Positions 27,594-36,907 are shown, numbered from the stretch's first letter. The stretch is DNA of 64,000 bases from Belnapia rosea (GCF_900101615.1 NZ_FMZX01000005.1:124001-188000); one strand, 5' to 3'. Notes: generated from the letters alone by a model not told the origin. Translations and numbers: made by a program.

Positions 27594-30260
27594 TCAGAGG
27601 GCCCTGTCACTTCTCAGCACCAGCGCTCCACCCGCAGGCAGTTGCGCCAGCAGAGCCGGCCGGAACAGCAGGGTAACCGCCAGCTCCCACCCCAAAGCGA
27701 TCATTAGCAGCCGGCCCATGCTTGCGGTCCCTGGATGGCTTGAGATCCAGAGCGCGCCGAAAGCGGTCGCGGTCGTCAAAGCGCTGAATACGACCGCGCG
27801 CATCAAGCTCGCATGCACCAGCTCATTCTCTCCGGCACGCCAGGCTGAAACGAAATAGATGTTGAACGCGACGCCCATGCCGAGAAGCAGTGGGAGGGCA
27901 ATGATGTTGGCGAAGTTCAGGGGCTCGTCCAGGAGGACACATGAGCCAAGAGTGAGCAGGCCACTCAGCAGCATTGGCAGCATGGCCAACACGACATCGG
28001 TAGCGCGCCTCAACGCGACCCCAAGCAGGACGGCGATGGAGAGTGCGGACAGAGCGGAAGCCTGCAAGAAGGCGAGCACAATGCTGTCACCCGCCTCGCG
28101 GATAATAATCGGTGTGCCAGTGGCGGCAGGTGCGATGGACTGAACGGCCTCCGAGAAGCGCCGCAAATGAGCATTGTCGTCAGTTTTGCCGCGCGGAAAG
28201 ACCAGAATGCGCGCGCGGCCATCCGACGTTATCCAGTCCGCAACCAAATTCGGAGGCAGCATCTCCCGGCTTACAGGTCCCGCCCGTAGCAGGCTGGCTA
28301 CTTGCTGCAGCAACACCGTAAGTGGTTCAGTGACTGCGGCTTCTGCGGCTGCGCGGACGCTCGCTGGACCACCAGCAAGCTGGTCGAGCGCCGCGGCCAG
28401 GCGGCCCGCCTCAGCGGATGCGGGCTGGTCAGGCGCATCTGTCACATCCCGGAGATCCCGGGCCGTCTTTCGCAGCTGTTGGACCAACTCAGCATCTGAG
28501 GGCGCAGGCGGCCGCAAACCAGGCTCGAGCGTTGGCCCCAGCAGCATGGCTGCATCCTCAACGAGAACGAGCTTCTCCGTCTGCTCCGAGGGTATGAAGC
28601 TGCTGAGCGTCATGGCGCGCGACACCTCTTGCAGCGCGCCGGTGCGCCGGGCCAGCGCATCGGCTTCGGCCAGCGATGGTGCGAGGATGTCAATGGTGTT
28701 CGGTGTGCGGTCCGGATCAGCGAGCAGATCGGCCAGCGTCGCCATGGACTCAGCCTGCGGGTTCCGTAGGTGCAGCGGATCAAAGTCGAAGCGCAGCCAC
28801 GGCAGTAGCGCGACCGATGCAATCGCCGCCAGCCCGCCAGCCCGCAGGACCCATGCCCGGTGCCGGCGCACTGCCGCCTCAGCTGGCTCAAGGAGGCTCG
28901 ACCCAGGTGCCGCGCCGCGGTCCGCCTTCGGCCGCAGCAGGACCAGCAGCGCCGGCAGGACCGTGAGGCTCATGACGAAAGCAATGCCCATGCCGAGGCC
29001 AGCGATAGCGCCAAGTTCGGAGACACCGACATAGCTGGTGGGCAGGAAGGCAAAGAAGCCGGCCGCGACGGCCGCTGCGGCGAGCGCGAGCGAGCCGCCG
29101 AGACCAGCGCCGGCAGCGGCTAGCGCCTGCTCCATTTGGGGATGCGCTCGGCGCTCGGCCTGGCTGCGGACAGCGACCTGGATTGCGAAGTCGATGCCGA
29201 GCCCGACGAAGAGCGGGATGAAGGCGACCGAGATCAGGTTGAAGCGCCCAATGACGAGAAGGCCGAGGCCGGTGGTGAGCACCAGCCCAAGCAGAGTGGT
29301 TGCCAGGATGGCGAACACGTATCGAGTCGAGCGAACCGCCAGCCATAGGATACCGAGCAGCGCGAGCAGCATGGCGGTTGTCATCGGCACCGCATCCTGC
29401 GCGAGCGTAGCGAACTCCTCGTCGGCCAAGGGGACCGCGCCGGTGAGGCGTACCGTGACGCCCCGCGTTGGCTGCAGCCCCAGTTCCTGCGCGGCGGCCC
29501 GGATGGCAGCGCTGACCGCGGCGCCGGGCTCCAGCGCCCCGAAATCCAGCACCGGTTGGACCAAAACGAAGCGCCGGGCATCTCCGGGCTTTGAAGGTTC
29601 GCCAGCCATCAGCCGGCGCCAGGAAAAATGGGCTGGCCTTCCCTCGGCCGCGGCCTCGAATGCCCCGGCCAGGGCGGTCATCACGGGCCGTATCTCGCCG
29701 AGATTGGCGTCGCCGCGCCGTATGCCCTCCAGCATGGTCGAGACAGTCGTGAGCACGCCCCGTAGCCCTGGATCGGCAGCAAGCGGGCCGAGAAAAGCCT
29801 GCGCCGCGATCAACCGCTCCAGCACCGCCTGCACCTCCGGCAATGGCAGCAGCAGCAGGCCGTAACGCTCAAAGAATGGGCCACCTTCCGGTAGCCAGGC
29901 TCGGCGCACGTGGCGCGGCTCCACTTGCAACCGCGCTGCCAGCATGGCCGCTGCGGCCTCGGCTTGCTCCGGGGTTGCCGCGTCGATCACCACGAGGATG
30001 GAATCGGTGTACTGCGGGAAGGCCAGGCTGAAGGCCGCCCGCTGCCGCCGCCAGTCGAGGTCCGGGGAAATCAGCTCCGTCGTGTCGGCGGTCATGGCGA
30101 AGTTGCGCGTGGTGTGCAGCAACGCGGCCGCGCCGAGCGCGAGGGCGAGCAGTAGGACCAACCAGGGCCTTCGGCAGCTCGCTGCGACCACGCGGCCGGC
30201 AAGCGGTATGCCGCCCGTCACGTGTACGGTCCCCGAACTGCCTGCCCGGAGCCACAGCAC
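27594..30260 (-). CDS. hpnN: HpnN-like RND/MMPL lipid transporter
   Basis: An 888-residue member of the RND superfamily with an MMPL-type layout: one helix, a large periplasmic loop (residues 60-270), five helices (about 280-460), then the second half. TADTTELISPDLDWRRQ after the first helix matches the hopanoid-associated HpnN family, which shuttles hopanoids to the outer membrane. The predicted start is GTG at 30260; a GTG about 14 codons inside is possible. It is divergent from the CDP-alcohol phosphatidyltransferase gene, 140 bp apart. Around it are phosphonate genes and no squalene-hopene cyclase, so the cargo here may be a phosphonolipid. Confidence 0.82.
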   Translation of the reverse strand: MLWLRAGSSGTVHVTGGIPLAGRVVAASCRRPWLVLLLALALGAAALLHTTRNFAMTADTTELISPDLDWRRQRAAFSLAFPQYTDSILVVIDAATPEQAEAAAAMLAARLQVEPRHVRRAWLPEGGPFFERYGLLLLPLPEVQAVLERLIAAQAFLGPLAADPGLRGVLTTVSTMLEGIRRGDANLGEIRPVMTALAGAFEAAAEGRPAHFSWRRLMAGEPSKPGDARRFVLVQPVLDFGALEPGAAVSAAIRAAAQELGLQPTRGVTVRLTGAVPLADEEFATLAQDAVPMTTAMLLALLGILWLAVRSTRYVFAILATTLLGLVLTTGLGLLVIGRFNLISVAFIPLFVGLGIDFAIQVAVRSQAERRAHPQMEQALAAAGAGLGGSLALAAAAVAAGFFAFLPTSYVGVSELGAIAGLGMGIAFVMSLTVLPALLVLLRPKADRGAAPGSSLLEPAEAAVRRHRAWVLRAGGLAAIASVALLPWLRFDFDPLHLRNPQAESMATLADLLADPDRTPNTIDILAPSLAEADALARRTGALQEVSRAMTLSSFIPSEQTEKLVLVEDAAMLLGPTLEPGLRPPAPSDAELVQQLRKTARDLRDVTDAPDQPASAEAGRLAAALDQLAGGPASVRAAAEAAVTEPLTVLLQQVASLLRAGPVSREMLPPNLVADWITSDGRARILVFPRGKTDDNAHLRRFSEAVQSIAPAATGTPIIIREAGDSIVLAFLQASALSALSIAVLLGVALRRATDVVLAMLPMLLSGLLTLGSCVLLDEPLNFANIIALPLLLGMGVAFNIYFVSAWRAGENELVHASLMRAVVFSALTTATAFGALWISSHPGTASMGRLLMIALGWELAVTLLFRPALLAQLPAGGALVLRSDRAL

Positions 30261-30400
30261 GGGTCGTCACCCACAGTGCCGGGCGCACCGTGCCGGGTCG
30301 CCGTCAGCGTGCTAATCACCTTTCCAGGCATGCAAAAATCGGCACAGTGGCCGGCGGCCGGGGCAGCGCTTCGGTACGGATCTAGCGCAGAGGACAGAAG

Positions 30401-30991
30401 TTGAGCGCCAACACCGTGATTCACCGGATCGTCCGCCCGGCAGTGAGGGTCATTGCCCCCACGGGTGTGACGCCGAACCACGTCACCACGTTGCGGCTCG
30501 TCACCGGCACGGCGGCGGCGGTGGCCTTCGCAATAGGCGGGGTGCTCTGGCCGGCCATTGGCGGCGGCATCTTCGTCCTGTCCATGCTGCTGGACCGGGC
30601 CGACGGCGAGCTCGCACGGCAGACCGGCCAGTCCAGCCCTGGCGGGTATTGGTACGACATCATCAGTGACTGTGCCTCCAATGTCATGGCAATGATCGGT
30701 ATCGGAATCGGCCTTCACGATGTGCTCGGCGTCTGGGGGCCGGTGCTTGGCATCGTCGCCGGGGCAGGAATCGGTGCCTTGTTCTGGCAGCTTTTCGGCT
30801 TGAGCCTGGCGCAGCCGCGCGGTTGGGAGTTCTCGCCTGGCCTCATCCTCGATCCGGATGATGCGCTGATCCTGGTGCCCATCTTTGTCTGGACCGGTAC
30901 GGCGGTCCCGATGATCGTCGCCGCCGCAGTCGTCACCCCGTTGGCCGCCCTCTGGCTCGGGCTGCAGGGTTGGCGGGCGAAACGCGCGTAG
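30401..30991 (+). CDS. CDP-alcohol phosphatidyltransferase family protein
   Basis: A 196-residue integral membrane enzyme that transfers a phosphoalcohol head from a CDP-type donor. The full signature is present: Asp65-x2-Asp68-Gly69-x2-Ala72-Arg73-x8-Gly82-x3-Asp86-x3-Asp90 (DRADGELARQ and GYWYDIISD). These aspartates bind the metals and the nucleotide. A TTG start is used, with AGGA 6 nt upstream; a GTG five codons on is also possible. It is convergent with phnW. Given the neighbouring PepM, Ppd and nucleotidyltransferases, CMP-aminoethylphosphonate is the natural candidate donor. That substrate is inferred, not shown. Confidence 0.9.
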   Translation: MSANTVIHRIVRPAVRVIAPTGVTPNHVTTLRLVTGTAAAVAFAIGGVLWPAIGGGIFVLSMLLDRADGELARQTGQSSPGGYWYDIISDCASNVMAMIGIGIGLHDVLGVWGPVLGIVAGAGIGALFWQLFGLSLAQPRGWEFSPGLILDPDDALILVPIFVWTGTAVPMIVAAAVVTPLAALWLGLQGWRAKRA

Positions 30992-31002
30992 CAGGGACGC
31001 GC

Positions 31003-32100
31003 TCAGGCCAATGCCATCTCGCCCAGGACTGTCTCCACCGCCCCCAGAAGCCGCTCGATGTCGCTGCGGCTGATCGCGCCGATGCAGCCAATACGGAAGG
31101 TCTCTGCCTGGGTCAGCTTGCCCGGATAGATCAGGAAGCCGCGGGCGGCGAGCGCGTCGTAGAAGGCGTCGAAGGCAAGCGGCCGTGCCTCCGGCATCCG
31201 GAAGGTGGCGATGATGGGCGCCTGCAAGGCTTGGTCCAGGTACAGCTCGAAGCCGAGGCGGCGCATACCGGCGAGCAGGGTGCGGCAATTCTCGCCATAA
31301 CGCGCAAGGCGGGCCGCCGGGCCGCCCTCCGCCTCCAGCAGCCGCAGGGCCTCCACCAGCGCAGCCACGACCTGAACCGGCGGGGTGAAGCGCCATTGCC
31401 CATCCTTCTCCAGCCCGCGCCATTGCGCATGGAGATCCAGGCTGACGGAGGGGCTGACCCCTTCCGAGGCAGCCAGCATGGCCCGCTCGATCAGGGCGAA
31501 GCCGATGCCTGGCACCCCTTCCAGGCATTTGTTCGATGAGGCCATGACGGCCGCAACCGGCAGGATCTGGAGATCAATCCCGATGGCGCCGAAGCTGCTC
31601 ATTGCATCGAGCAGGAGGCAGCGCCCTGCGTTCGCAACCACGGCCGCGATCTCGGCGAGAGGGTTGAGCAAGCCGGTTGTCGTCTCGCAGTGCACCAGCG
31701 CGACATGGCTCAGGCCAGGATCAGCTTTGAGCGTCTCGGCTACGCGCCAGGGCTCGACCGGCCGATTCTCCGGCCAGCGTAGAACCTCGACCTCGCGGCC
31801 CATGCGGCGCGCGATGGCAGCAATGCGTTCGCCATAGGCGCCGTTAGCCAGCACCAGCAGCCGGTCCGTAGGCCGTATCAGGGTAGCTAGGGTCGCCTCG
31901 ACAATGAAGGTGCCGGAGCCCTGGAGCGGCACACAGGTATGCGTGGCCTCGCCCTGTGCTACGCCGAGCAGACGCGCCCGCAACTCGGTCGTCAGGCCGA
32001 TAAAGGCCGGGTCGCGAGAGCCCCAGTCGCGCAGCATGGCGCGGCGGGTCTCGATCCGGGTGGTGAGGGGGCCGGGCGTCAGCAGGATCGGATCGGTCAT
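31003..32100 (-). CDS. phnW: 2-aminoethylphosphonate--pyruvate transaminase
   Basis: A 365-residue class V PLP aminotransferase. LLTPGPLTTRIETRRAML is the PhnW N-terminus, PLQGSGTFIVEA carries phosphate-binding residues, and the PLP lysine is Lys191 in SSNKCLEGVPGIGF. In catabolic clusters PhnW converts aminoethylphosphonate to phosphonoacetaldehyde. Next to pepM and ppd it should run in reverse, aminating phosphonoacetaldehyde. It is the last gene in the leftward run pepM-ppd-hpnL-like-phnW, with 13 bp before it. Confidence 0.93.
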   Translation of the reverse strand: MTDPILLTPGPLTTRIETRRAMLRDWGSRDPAFIGLTTELRARLLGVAQGEATHTCVPLQGSGTFIVEATLATLIRPTDRLLVLANGAYGERIAAIARRMGREVEVLRWPENRPVEPWRVAETLKADPGLSHVALVHCETTTGLLNPLAEIAAVVANAGRCLLLDAMSSFGAIGIDLQILPVAAVMASSNKCLEGVPGIGFALIERAMLAASEGVSPSVSLDLHAQWRGLEKDGQWRFTPPVQVVAALVEALRLLEAEGGPAARLARYGENCRTLLAGMRRLGFELYLDQALQAPIIATFRMPEARPLAFDAFYDALAARGFLIYPGKLTQAETFRIGCIGAISRSDIERLLGAVETVLGEMALA

Positions 32101-32113
32101 GGGCCTTGTATCC

Positions 32114-33085
32114 TTACCGCGGTCGCGGATCCGTCAGGGTACGATGTGGGACGGCAGCCGCGTCCCAGCGCCAGGCGATGATGCCGGGCAGGCCGAGTAA
32201 GATATCGCGGATGCGGCGGATTAGCGCGAAGGCGAGTGCCTGCTCGGGTGGGATGCCAAACAATCCGCAGGCCAGGACAAAGCCGCCCTCCTGCACCCCG
32301 ATCGCACCGGGCACCATGAAACCCAGGCTACGCGCGAGCTGGCCGAGGCTCTCGATCACCACTGCCTCGGCGAGCCCGGCCTCAATTCCGAGGAGCCGCA
32401 GCGCCGCCCAGGTTTCGAGGACTCCAAACAGCCAGGAGGCGAGATGCGCGGCCCCGCTAATCCAAAGCCGGCGCGGTGCGCCGTAGAGGCGAACCACCGC
32501 CTCATGCAGCCCGGTGGCGGCAGCTTGCCCCTGGCGGGCCAGCCTCGGCAGCAGCCGCTCCACAAGTCGAAACAAACCCCAACGTTGTGCCGCCAGGAAG
32601 CTGCCCGCCATGGCGCCTAGCACGGCACATGCGGCCACCGCCCATCCGACGGGGCCCCGATGGGGCACGTACCACAGCACTGTCAGCCCGATCGCCGAGA
32701 AGGCGACTTGCGCAGCCATTTCGGCGGCGAGATCGACCGCCACGCTGGCGGTTGCCGTTACACCCCTGACGCCGCGACGAACCAGGAGCTGGGCCCGGAC
32801 CACGTCACCACCGACCTGCGCCACCGGCAGCAGGGCATTCACCGCGTCCCTGATCCAACGCAGACGGAACAGCACCGGCCAAGGCGGGCGCGCCGCATCC
32901 TCAATCAGCGGCGCCCAACCGAAGGCCGAGGCCAGGATCTGCGGCAGTCGCAAGGCGACGACCGCGAGAATTCCCCAGGACATGCCGGCAAGGAGGCGGA
33001 GGATCTCCGCCAGATCATTGGCAGCCAGCAACGCGGCCAGAACCGCTGTTCCAACCAGCAGAGTGACCAGGGCGGACCAGTTCAC
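32114..33085 (-). CDS. HpnL-like integral membrane protein (UPF0104/LPG-synthase TM family)
   Basis: A 323-residue protein with about eight hydrophobic segments. RDAVNALLPVAQVGGDVVRA and PGAIGVQEGGFVLACGLFG are the two conserved pieces of the lysylphosphatidylglycerol synthase TM region family; the first (NxLLPVAQxGGDVV) is close to hopanoid-associated HpnL proteins. Members are probable lipid flippases or accessory membrane proteins. There is no catalytic aminoacyltransferase domain. It starts at GTG and overlaps the ppd stop by 4 bases, so it is translationally coupled to phosphonate synthesis genes. Confidence 0.83.
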   Translation of the reverse strand: MNWSALVTLLVGTAVLAALLAANDLAEILRLLAGMSWGILAVVALRLPQILASAFGWAPLIEDAARPPWPVLFRLRWIRDAVNALLPVAQVGGDVVRAQLLVRRGVRGVTATASVAVDLAAEMAAQVAFSAIGLTVLWYVPHRGPVGWAVAACAVLGAMAGSFLAAQRWGLFRLVERLLPRLARQGQAAATGLHEAVVRLYGAPRRLWISGAAHLASWLFGVLETWAALRLLGIEAGLAEAVVIESLGQLARSLGFMVPGAIGVQEGGFVLACGLFGIPPEQALAFALIRRIRDILLGLPGIIAWRWDAAAVPHRTLTDPRPR

Positions 33086-34242
33086 GCCCCGGAGGTCTCG
33101 CCCCGGCGCGCGGCGAGAAAGGCGCGGAAGCGCTGCGCCACCTCGGGCGGCGTTACGGTGGGGCGCCCGAGCTTCGTCATGGAGCCGGGCGCGATGCGCA
33201 GGTGGATCAGCGTCGGCCCAGGCTCGGCCACGGCATTGCGGAGGGCCGCCTCAAACCCCTCGAGGCTCGCGCAGGAGGCCGCCTGGGAATAGCCGCAGGC
33301 AAGTGCCACTCCGGCGAAGTCCACCCCGGGCGAGACGGTGGGCTGCCCGCCGGTGGAGTCGTGTACGCCATTGTCGAGCAGGATATGCACCAGGTTTCGC
33401 GGGGCCTGCGCCCCGATGGTGGCGAAGGTGCCGAGCTTCATCAGCGCCGCGCCGTCCCCGTCCAGCACAAAGACCGGCACGGCGCTGTTCAGCGCGACGC
33501 CGAGCGCCATGCCGCTCGCCCCGCCCATGGAGCCGACCTGGTAGAGATGCTGCGGCCGGTCGGCGAGGGTGAAGAGCTCCCGGCCGCATTTGCCGGTGGT
33601 GGCGATCACCGCGGCCTCCTCAGGCACGAGTTGCAGGAAGCGTTCCAGCGCGGCCGCGCGGCTTGGCCGCGCTCCGCCGGCTGGGAAGTCTGCCCGCCGT
33701 CCCGGTGCCGGCAGCCCGCGCTCCGCCACGCTGAGTTCCGTCTCCGCGACATCGCCCTTCCGCATGACGAAGGCGTAGGGGAGACCCGATGCGTCCATGC
33801 TGCCGACCGCTGCCGCGAGCGCCGGCGCGACTGCCTCGGGCGCCGCCGGGAAGGGGGCCTGCGGCACGCCGATGACCGATAGCAGATCCTGTGTGATGCG
33901 GCCCATCACCGCATGCTGCGGTTCGTCCGGGATGCCGGGTTCGCCGCGCCAGGTGGTGAGCAGCAGGGTTGGAATGCGGAAGGGTTCGTTCAGTGAGGTG
34001 AGGGGGTTCACCGCATTGCCGAGGCCGGAGTTCTGGCACATCACGACGGTGCGGCGGCCGGCCAGCCAGGCACCGGCCGCAATTGCCACCGCCTCGCCTT
34101 CGCTGGCCGCACCGATATAGGCAAGGCCGGGCGCGGAAAGGGCACCGTTGATGAGCGGCGTGAGGAAGCTGCAGGGCACGCCGGTGTAGAAGTCGAAGCC
34201 GGCGCGCTCCGCTTCGGCGAAGAAATCGGTGGCGGTGATCAT
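33082..34242 (-). CDS. ppd: phosphonopyruvate decarboxylase
   Basis: A 386-residue thiamine-diphosphate enzyme that pulls phosphonopyruvate to phosphonoacetaldehyde, making the uphill PepM reaction productive. Residues 1-180 form the pyrimidine-binding domain (FYTGVPCSFLTPLIN; GAASEGEAVAIAAGAW, with the TPP glutamate; QNSGLGNAVNPLTSL). The TPP-binding motif GDGAALMKLGTFATIG ... DNGVHDSTGGQ follows. It lies 10 bp after pepM and overlaps the next gene by 4 bases. Ppd families split into phosphonate and sulfonate forms; the PepM neighbour supports the phosphonate form. Confidence 0.94.
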   Translation of the reverse strand: MITATDFFAEAERAGFDFYTGVPCSFLTPLINGALSAPGLAYIGAASEGEAVAIAAGAWLAGRRTVVMCQNSGLGNAVNPLTSLNEPFRIPTLLLTTWRGEPGIPDEPQHAVMGRITQDLLSVIGVPQAPFPAAPEAVAPALAAAVGSMDASGLPYAFVMRKGDVAETELSVAERGLPAPGRRADFPAGGARPSRAAALERFLQLVPEEAAVIATTGKCGRELFTLADRPQHLYQVGSMGGASGMALGVALNSAVPVFVLDGDGAALMKLGTFATIGAQAPRNLVHILLDNGVHDSTGGQPTVSPGVDFAGVALACGYSQAASCASLEGFEAALRNAVAEPGPTLIHLRIAPGSMTKLGRPTVTPPEVAQRFRAFLAARRGETSGA

Positions 34243-34252
34243 GAGCGGGACG

Positions 34253-35911
34253 CTAGCCCAGGTTGCGCGCCTCGGCGAGATCGCCGAGCGTGTCGATGTC
34301 GAGCCAGTGGCCCGCGAAGTAGAGCACCTGCACCGGATGACGCGCCGCCATTCGCGTCAGCAGCAGCGGCAGGTCGGCGGCTTCGAGCAGGCCCTCGGCC
34401 TCCATGGCCGTCATCTCCTCCCGCAGCCAGCCCGCGCCGCGGGCGCTGACGCGGAAGAGGCCCATCCACTCGCCACAGCTATCCGCGGGCGCGATATCGG
34501 TGGCGATACGCCGGAGATGCGCCGGCGTATCGTCCAGGTAATCGCCGGAGAAGGGGCGATCGGCCACCACCAGGTCCCGCGCGGTGCCGGAAGGCCGCCG
34601 TGTGGCCCCGAGGCTGTCCACCGCGAGCGCGACGTCTGCCTCGCTCCTCAGCAAGCCATCGAGGATATGGCGGCGGAACAGCACGTCGCCATAGGTGATG
34701 ACCGTCTCGCCCCGGATCGCCTCTCGCGCGCAGGCGAGGGACCACAGCTCGCCCGTCTCGGCATGGCGATCGTTATCCACCATACGCACGCCATCCAGCC
34801 GCACCGCCTCCTTGCGGTAGCCGCGCACCACGGTGACATCGCGGACGCCGCTTTCGCGTAGCGTATGCACAAGGTTGCCAAGTAGAGGCCGGCCGCGGAC
34901 GTCCAGCATGCATTTCGGGCGGTCGACGGTGAGCGTGCCGAGATCGCCGCCAGAGGCGGCGAGCACCACCGCGGTAGCACTCGGCCGCGCCGGCAGGTAT
35001 TGGCGCTCTGCCTGCTCGAGCTCGGCATTGCCAACCAGGCGGAATACCTCCTGCACCGAGGCAACCTGCCCTTCGACCCGCATCAGCGACTCATCCTCGG
35101 CAATTCGCGCCGCGGTTTCGCGCATGGCGACCAGCGCCGAGCGCAGCAAGTGGTTAGCCCAGATCACGGTCGAAATGCCGGCCTCACGGTACACTGCTGT
35201 CGGCGTCGCGTAATACATGGTCGGCACGATCACCAGCGGCGCGCGGTTGCCCCAGGCGCGGGTGAAGGCGAGGATCTCCTCAGCGGTCGAACGCTTGGAG
35301 TGGATCAGAATCGCATCGGCGCCGGCCTGGTGATAGGCCTCTGCCCGTCGGAGTGCCTCCGCCATGCCAAGGCCGGAAATCAATGCCTCGACCCGGGCGA
35401 TCAGAACAAAGTCGTCGTCAACTTGGCTGTCCTTCCCGGCTTTGATGCGGCCACAGAACTCCTCGATATCGGCTAGCGCCTGCCCCTCGCCGATGAAGGA
35501 ATTGGTTTTCGGGAAGAGCTTGTCCTCAATGCACACGCCCGCCAGACCACGCTCGCCCAGCTTGCGCACGAACCGGCGGACATTGTTGAAATTGCCATGG
35601 CCGGTGTCGCCATCCACAAGGATCGGCAGGCGGGTTGCATCTGCCATGTACTCCAGCTGGTCCAGCACCTGCGTCCAGGACGCCTCGTTGCTGTCGCGCA
35701 GCCCGAGCGCCGCGGAGGTGGTCAGGCCGGAGGCCCAGACGCCGCGAAACCCGGCTTCTTCGACGATCTTCGCGGACAGGCCATCATGCGCCTCCATGAG
35801 AAAGGAAATCTCGGACGACATGATCTCACGCCGCAACGCCGCAAAGCGCGTCATGCCCGCGTGCGAAGTGGAAACCTTCTTGCTCATGCCGAATGGCGTG
35901 ACTTCCTTCAA
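34253..35911 (-). CDS. pepM: phosphoenolpyruvate mutase fused to a nucleotidyltransferase
   Basis: A 552-residue fusion. Residues 20-300 are PEP mutase, making the C-P bond of phosphonopyruvate; the diagnostic EDKxxxKxNS motif is intact at about residues 129-138 ([11 protein letters not shown]). Other core motifs are [14 protein letters not shown] and [10 protein letters not shown]. From about residue 314 a nucleotidyltransferase follows ([47 protein letters not shown]). It should charge a phosphonate with CMP. A TTG start at 35911 has AGGAG 8 nt upstream; the first ATG is at 35887. It heads the leftward phosphonate operon. Confidence 0.94.
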   Translation of the reverse strand: MKEVTPFGMSKKVSTSHAGMTRFAALRREIMSSEISFLMEAHDGLSAKIVEEAGFRGVWASGLTTSAALGLRDSNEASWTQVLDQLEYMADATRLPILVDGDTGHGNFNNVRRFVRKLGERGLAGVCIEDKLFPKTNSFIGEGQALADIEEFCGRIKAGKDSQVDDDFVLIARVEALISGLGMAEALRRAEAYHQAGADAILIHSKRSTAEEILAFTRAWGNRAPLVIVPTMYYATPTAVYREAGISTVIWANHLLRSALVAMRETAARIAEDESLMRVEGQVASVQEVFRLVGNAELEQAERQYLPARPSATAVVLAASGGDLGTLTVDRPKCMLDVRGRPLLGNLVHTLRESGVRDVTVVRGYRKEAVRLDGVRMVDNDRHAETGELWSLACAREAIRGETVITYGDVLFRRHILDGLLRSEADVALAVDSLGATRRPSGTARDLVVADRPFSGDYLDDTPAHLRRIATDIAPADSCGEWMGLFRVSARGAGWLREEMTAMEAEGLLEAADLPLLLTRMAARHPVQVLYFAGHWLDIDTLGDLAEARNLG

Positions 35912-35935
35912 ACTTCAAACTCCTCACTTGTCGGG

Positions 35936-35964
35936 TGTTTACATGGCCTAGGCATGAACTGAAA
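35936..35964 (-). promoter_or_regulatory. candidate promoter of the phosphonate operon
   Basis: On the minus strand TTTCAG (35959-35964) is followed after 17 bp by TAAACA (35936-35941). Transcription would start near 35929, just before the AGGAG and start of pepM. The region lies within the 103-bp divergent gap shared with the second nucleotidyltransferase and includes a GCCTAGGC palindrome that could bind a regulator. Confidence 0.35.
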
Positions 35965-36014
35965 CACGCGTAATGTAGCTGTCACGACATAGCCAGAGTT
36001 GGGAGAGCAGAGCG

Positions 36015-36764
36015 TTGCAGGATCAGCAGGCCACCTTCGCAATCATCCTTGCCGCCGGCGTTGGGCGGCGCCTTGGGCGCGATGGCCATCCACCTAAGGT
36101 GATGCTCGAATTCGGCGGACGTACGCTCTTGAAGCGGCATCTGGACGCTTTGGAAGCAGCTGGCATCAGAGAAGCAAGCATTACAGTCGGCTACCAGCGG
36201 GAAATGATCGAGGAAGAGGTGAAGCGACACGGCTGGCACGACCGAGTCAGCTTTGTGCACAATCCTCGCTATCGTGAGGGCAGCTTGGTATCGCTTTACG
36301 CGCAATCCGCTCGGCTGCGCGCGGGACACTCGTTGCTCCTTCTGGACGGTGATGTGCTGTACGACCCTCGCATGATCGACCGGTTGGTTCGGGCGCCGGG
36401 CGAGAACCTCCTCCTTGCGGATCGCGAGATTGAACCAGGCGATGAGCCGGTGAAAATCTGCTTCCAGGATGGTAGGATTGTGGACTTCCGCAAGCAGCCC
36501 GAGCGTGCTCACGACTGGCATGGTGAATCCGTCGGCTTCTTCCGCTTTTCCGCAGCCATGGCGGCCGCTCTGGCCGACCGCTGTGCTGACTACGTCGCGC
36601 GCGGGCAGACAGGTCTGGAGTACGAGGAGGCGATCCGTGATCTGATTCTCGCCCAGCCTGACCGCTTCAGCGCGCAGGATATCAGCGACCTTCCGTGGAT
36701 CGAGGTCGACTTCGCCGCCGACGTCCTGCGTGCGCGCGAACACGTTCTTCCGCAGCTGCAATAA
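36015..36764 (+). CDS. nucleotidyltransferase (NTP transferase, LicC/PntC-like)
   Basis: A 249-residue stand-alone nucleotidyltransferase. It begins AIILAAGVGRRLG (phosphate-binding loop) with KVMLEFGGRTLLKRHLDAL, then LLLLDGDVLYDP (metal aspartate) and PWIEVDFAADVLRARE at the end. The pattern is like phosphocholine/phosphonate cytidylyltransferases. TTG start at 36015 with GGGAG upstream. It is divergent from the pepM operon. It may provide the CMP-activated head group, or do so for a second, different alcohol or phosphonate; which of the two transferases does what cannot be read from sequence. Confidence 0.88.
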   Translation: MQDQQATFAIILAAGVGRRLGRDGHPPKVMLEFGGRTLLKRHLDALEAAGIREASITVGYQREMIEEEVKRHGWHDRVSFVHNPRYREGSLVSLYAQSARLRAGHSLLLLDGDVLYDPRMIDRLVRAPGENLLLADREIEPGDEPVKICFQDGRIVDFRKQPERAHDWHGESVGFFRFSAAMAAALADRCADYVARGQTGLEYEEAIRDLILAQPDRFSAQDISDLPWIEVDFAADVLRAREHVLPQLQ

Positions 36765-36907
36765 GACGAGTCTCCTGGAACGGCGCTGCAACAGTCCCGG
36801 CGCCAGCGTCTGCGTGGCGCACGACGCTGACTGCGAGCCGAGCCGGCCCCTTGTCATCCTGCAAACCAAGTGCGCCTGCGCGTACCTTTCCGTAGAGTTC
36901 GTGTATG

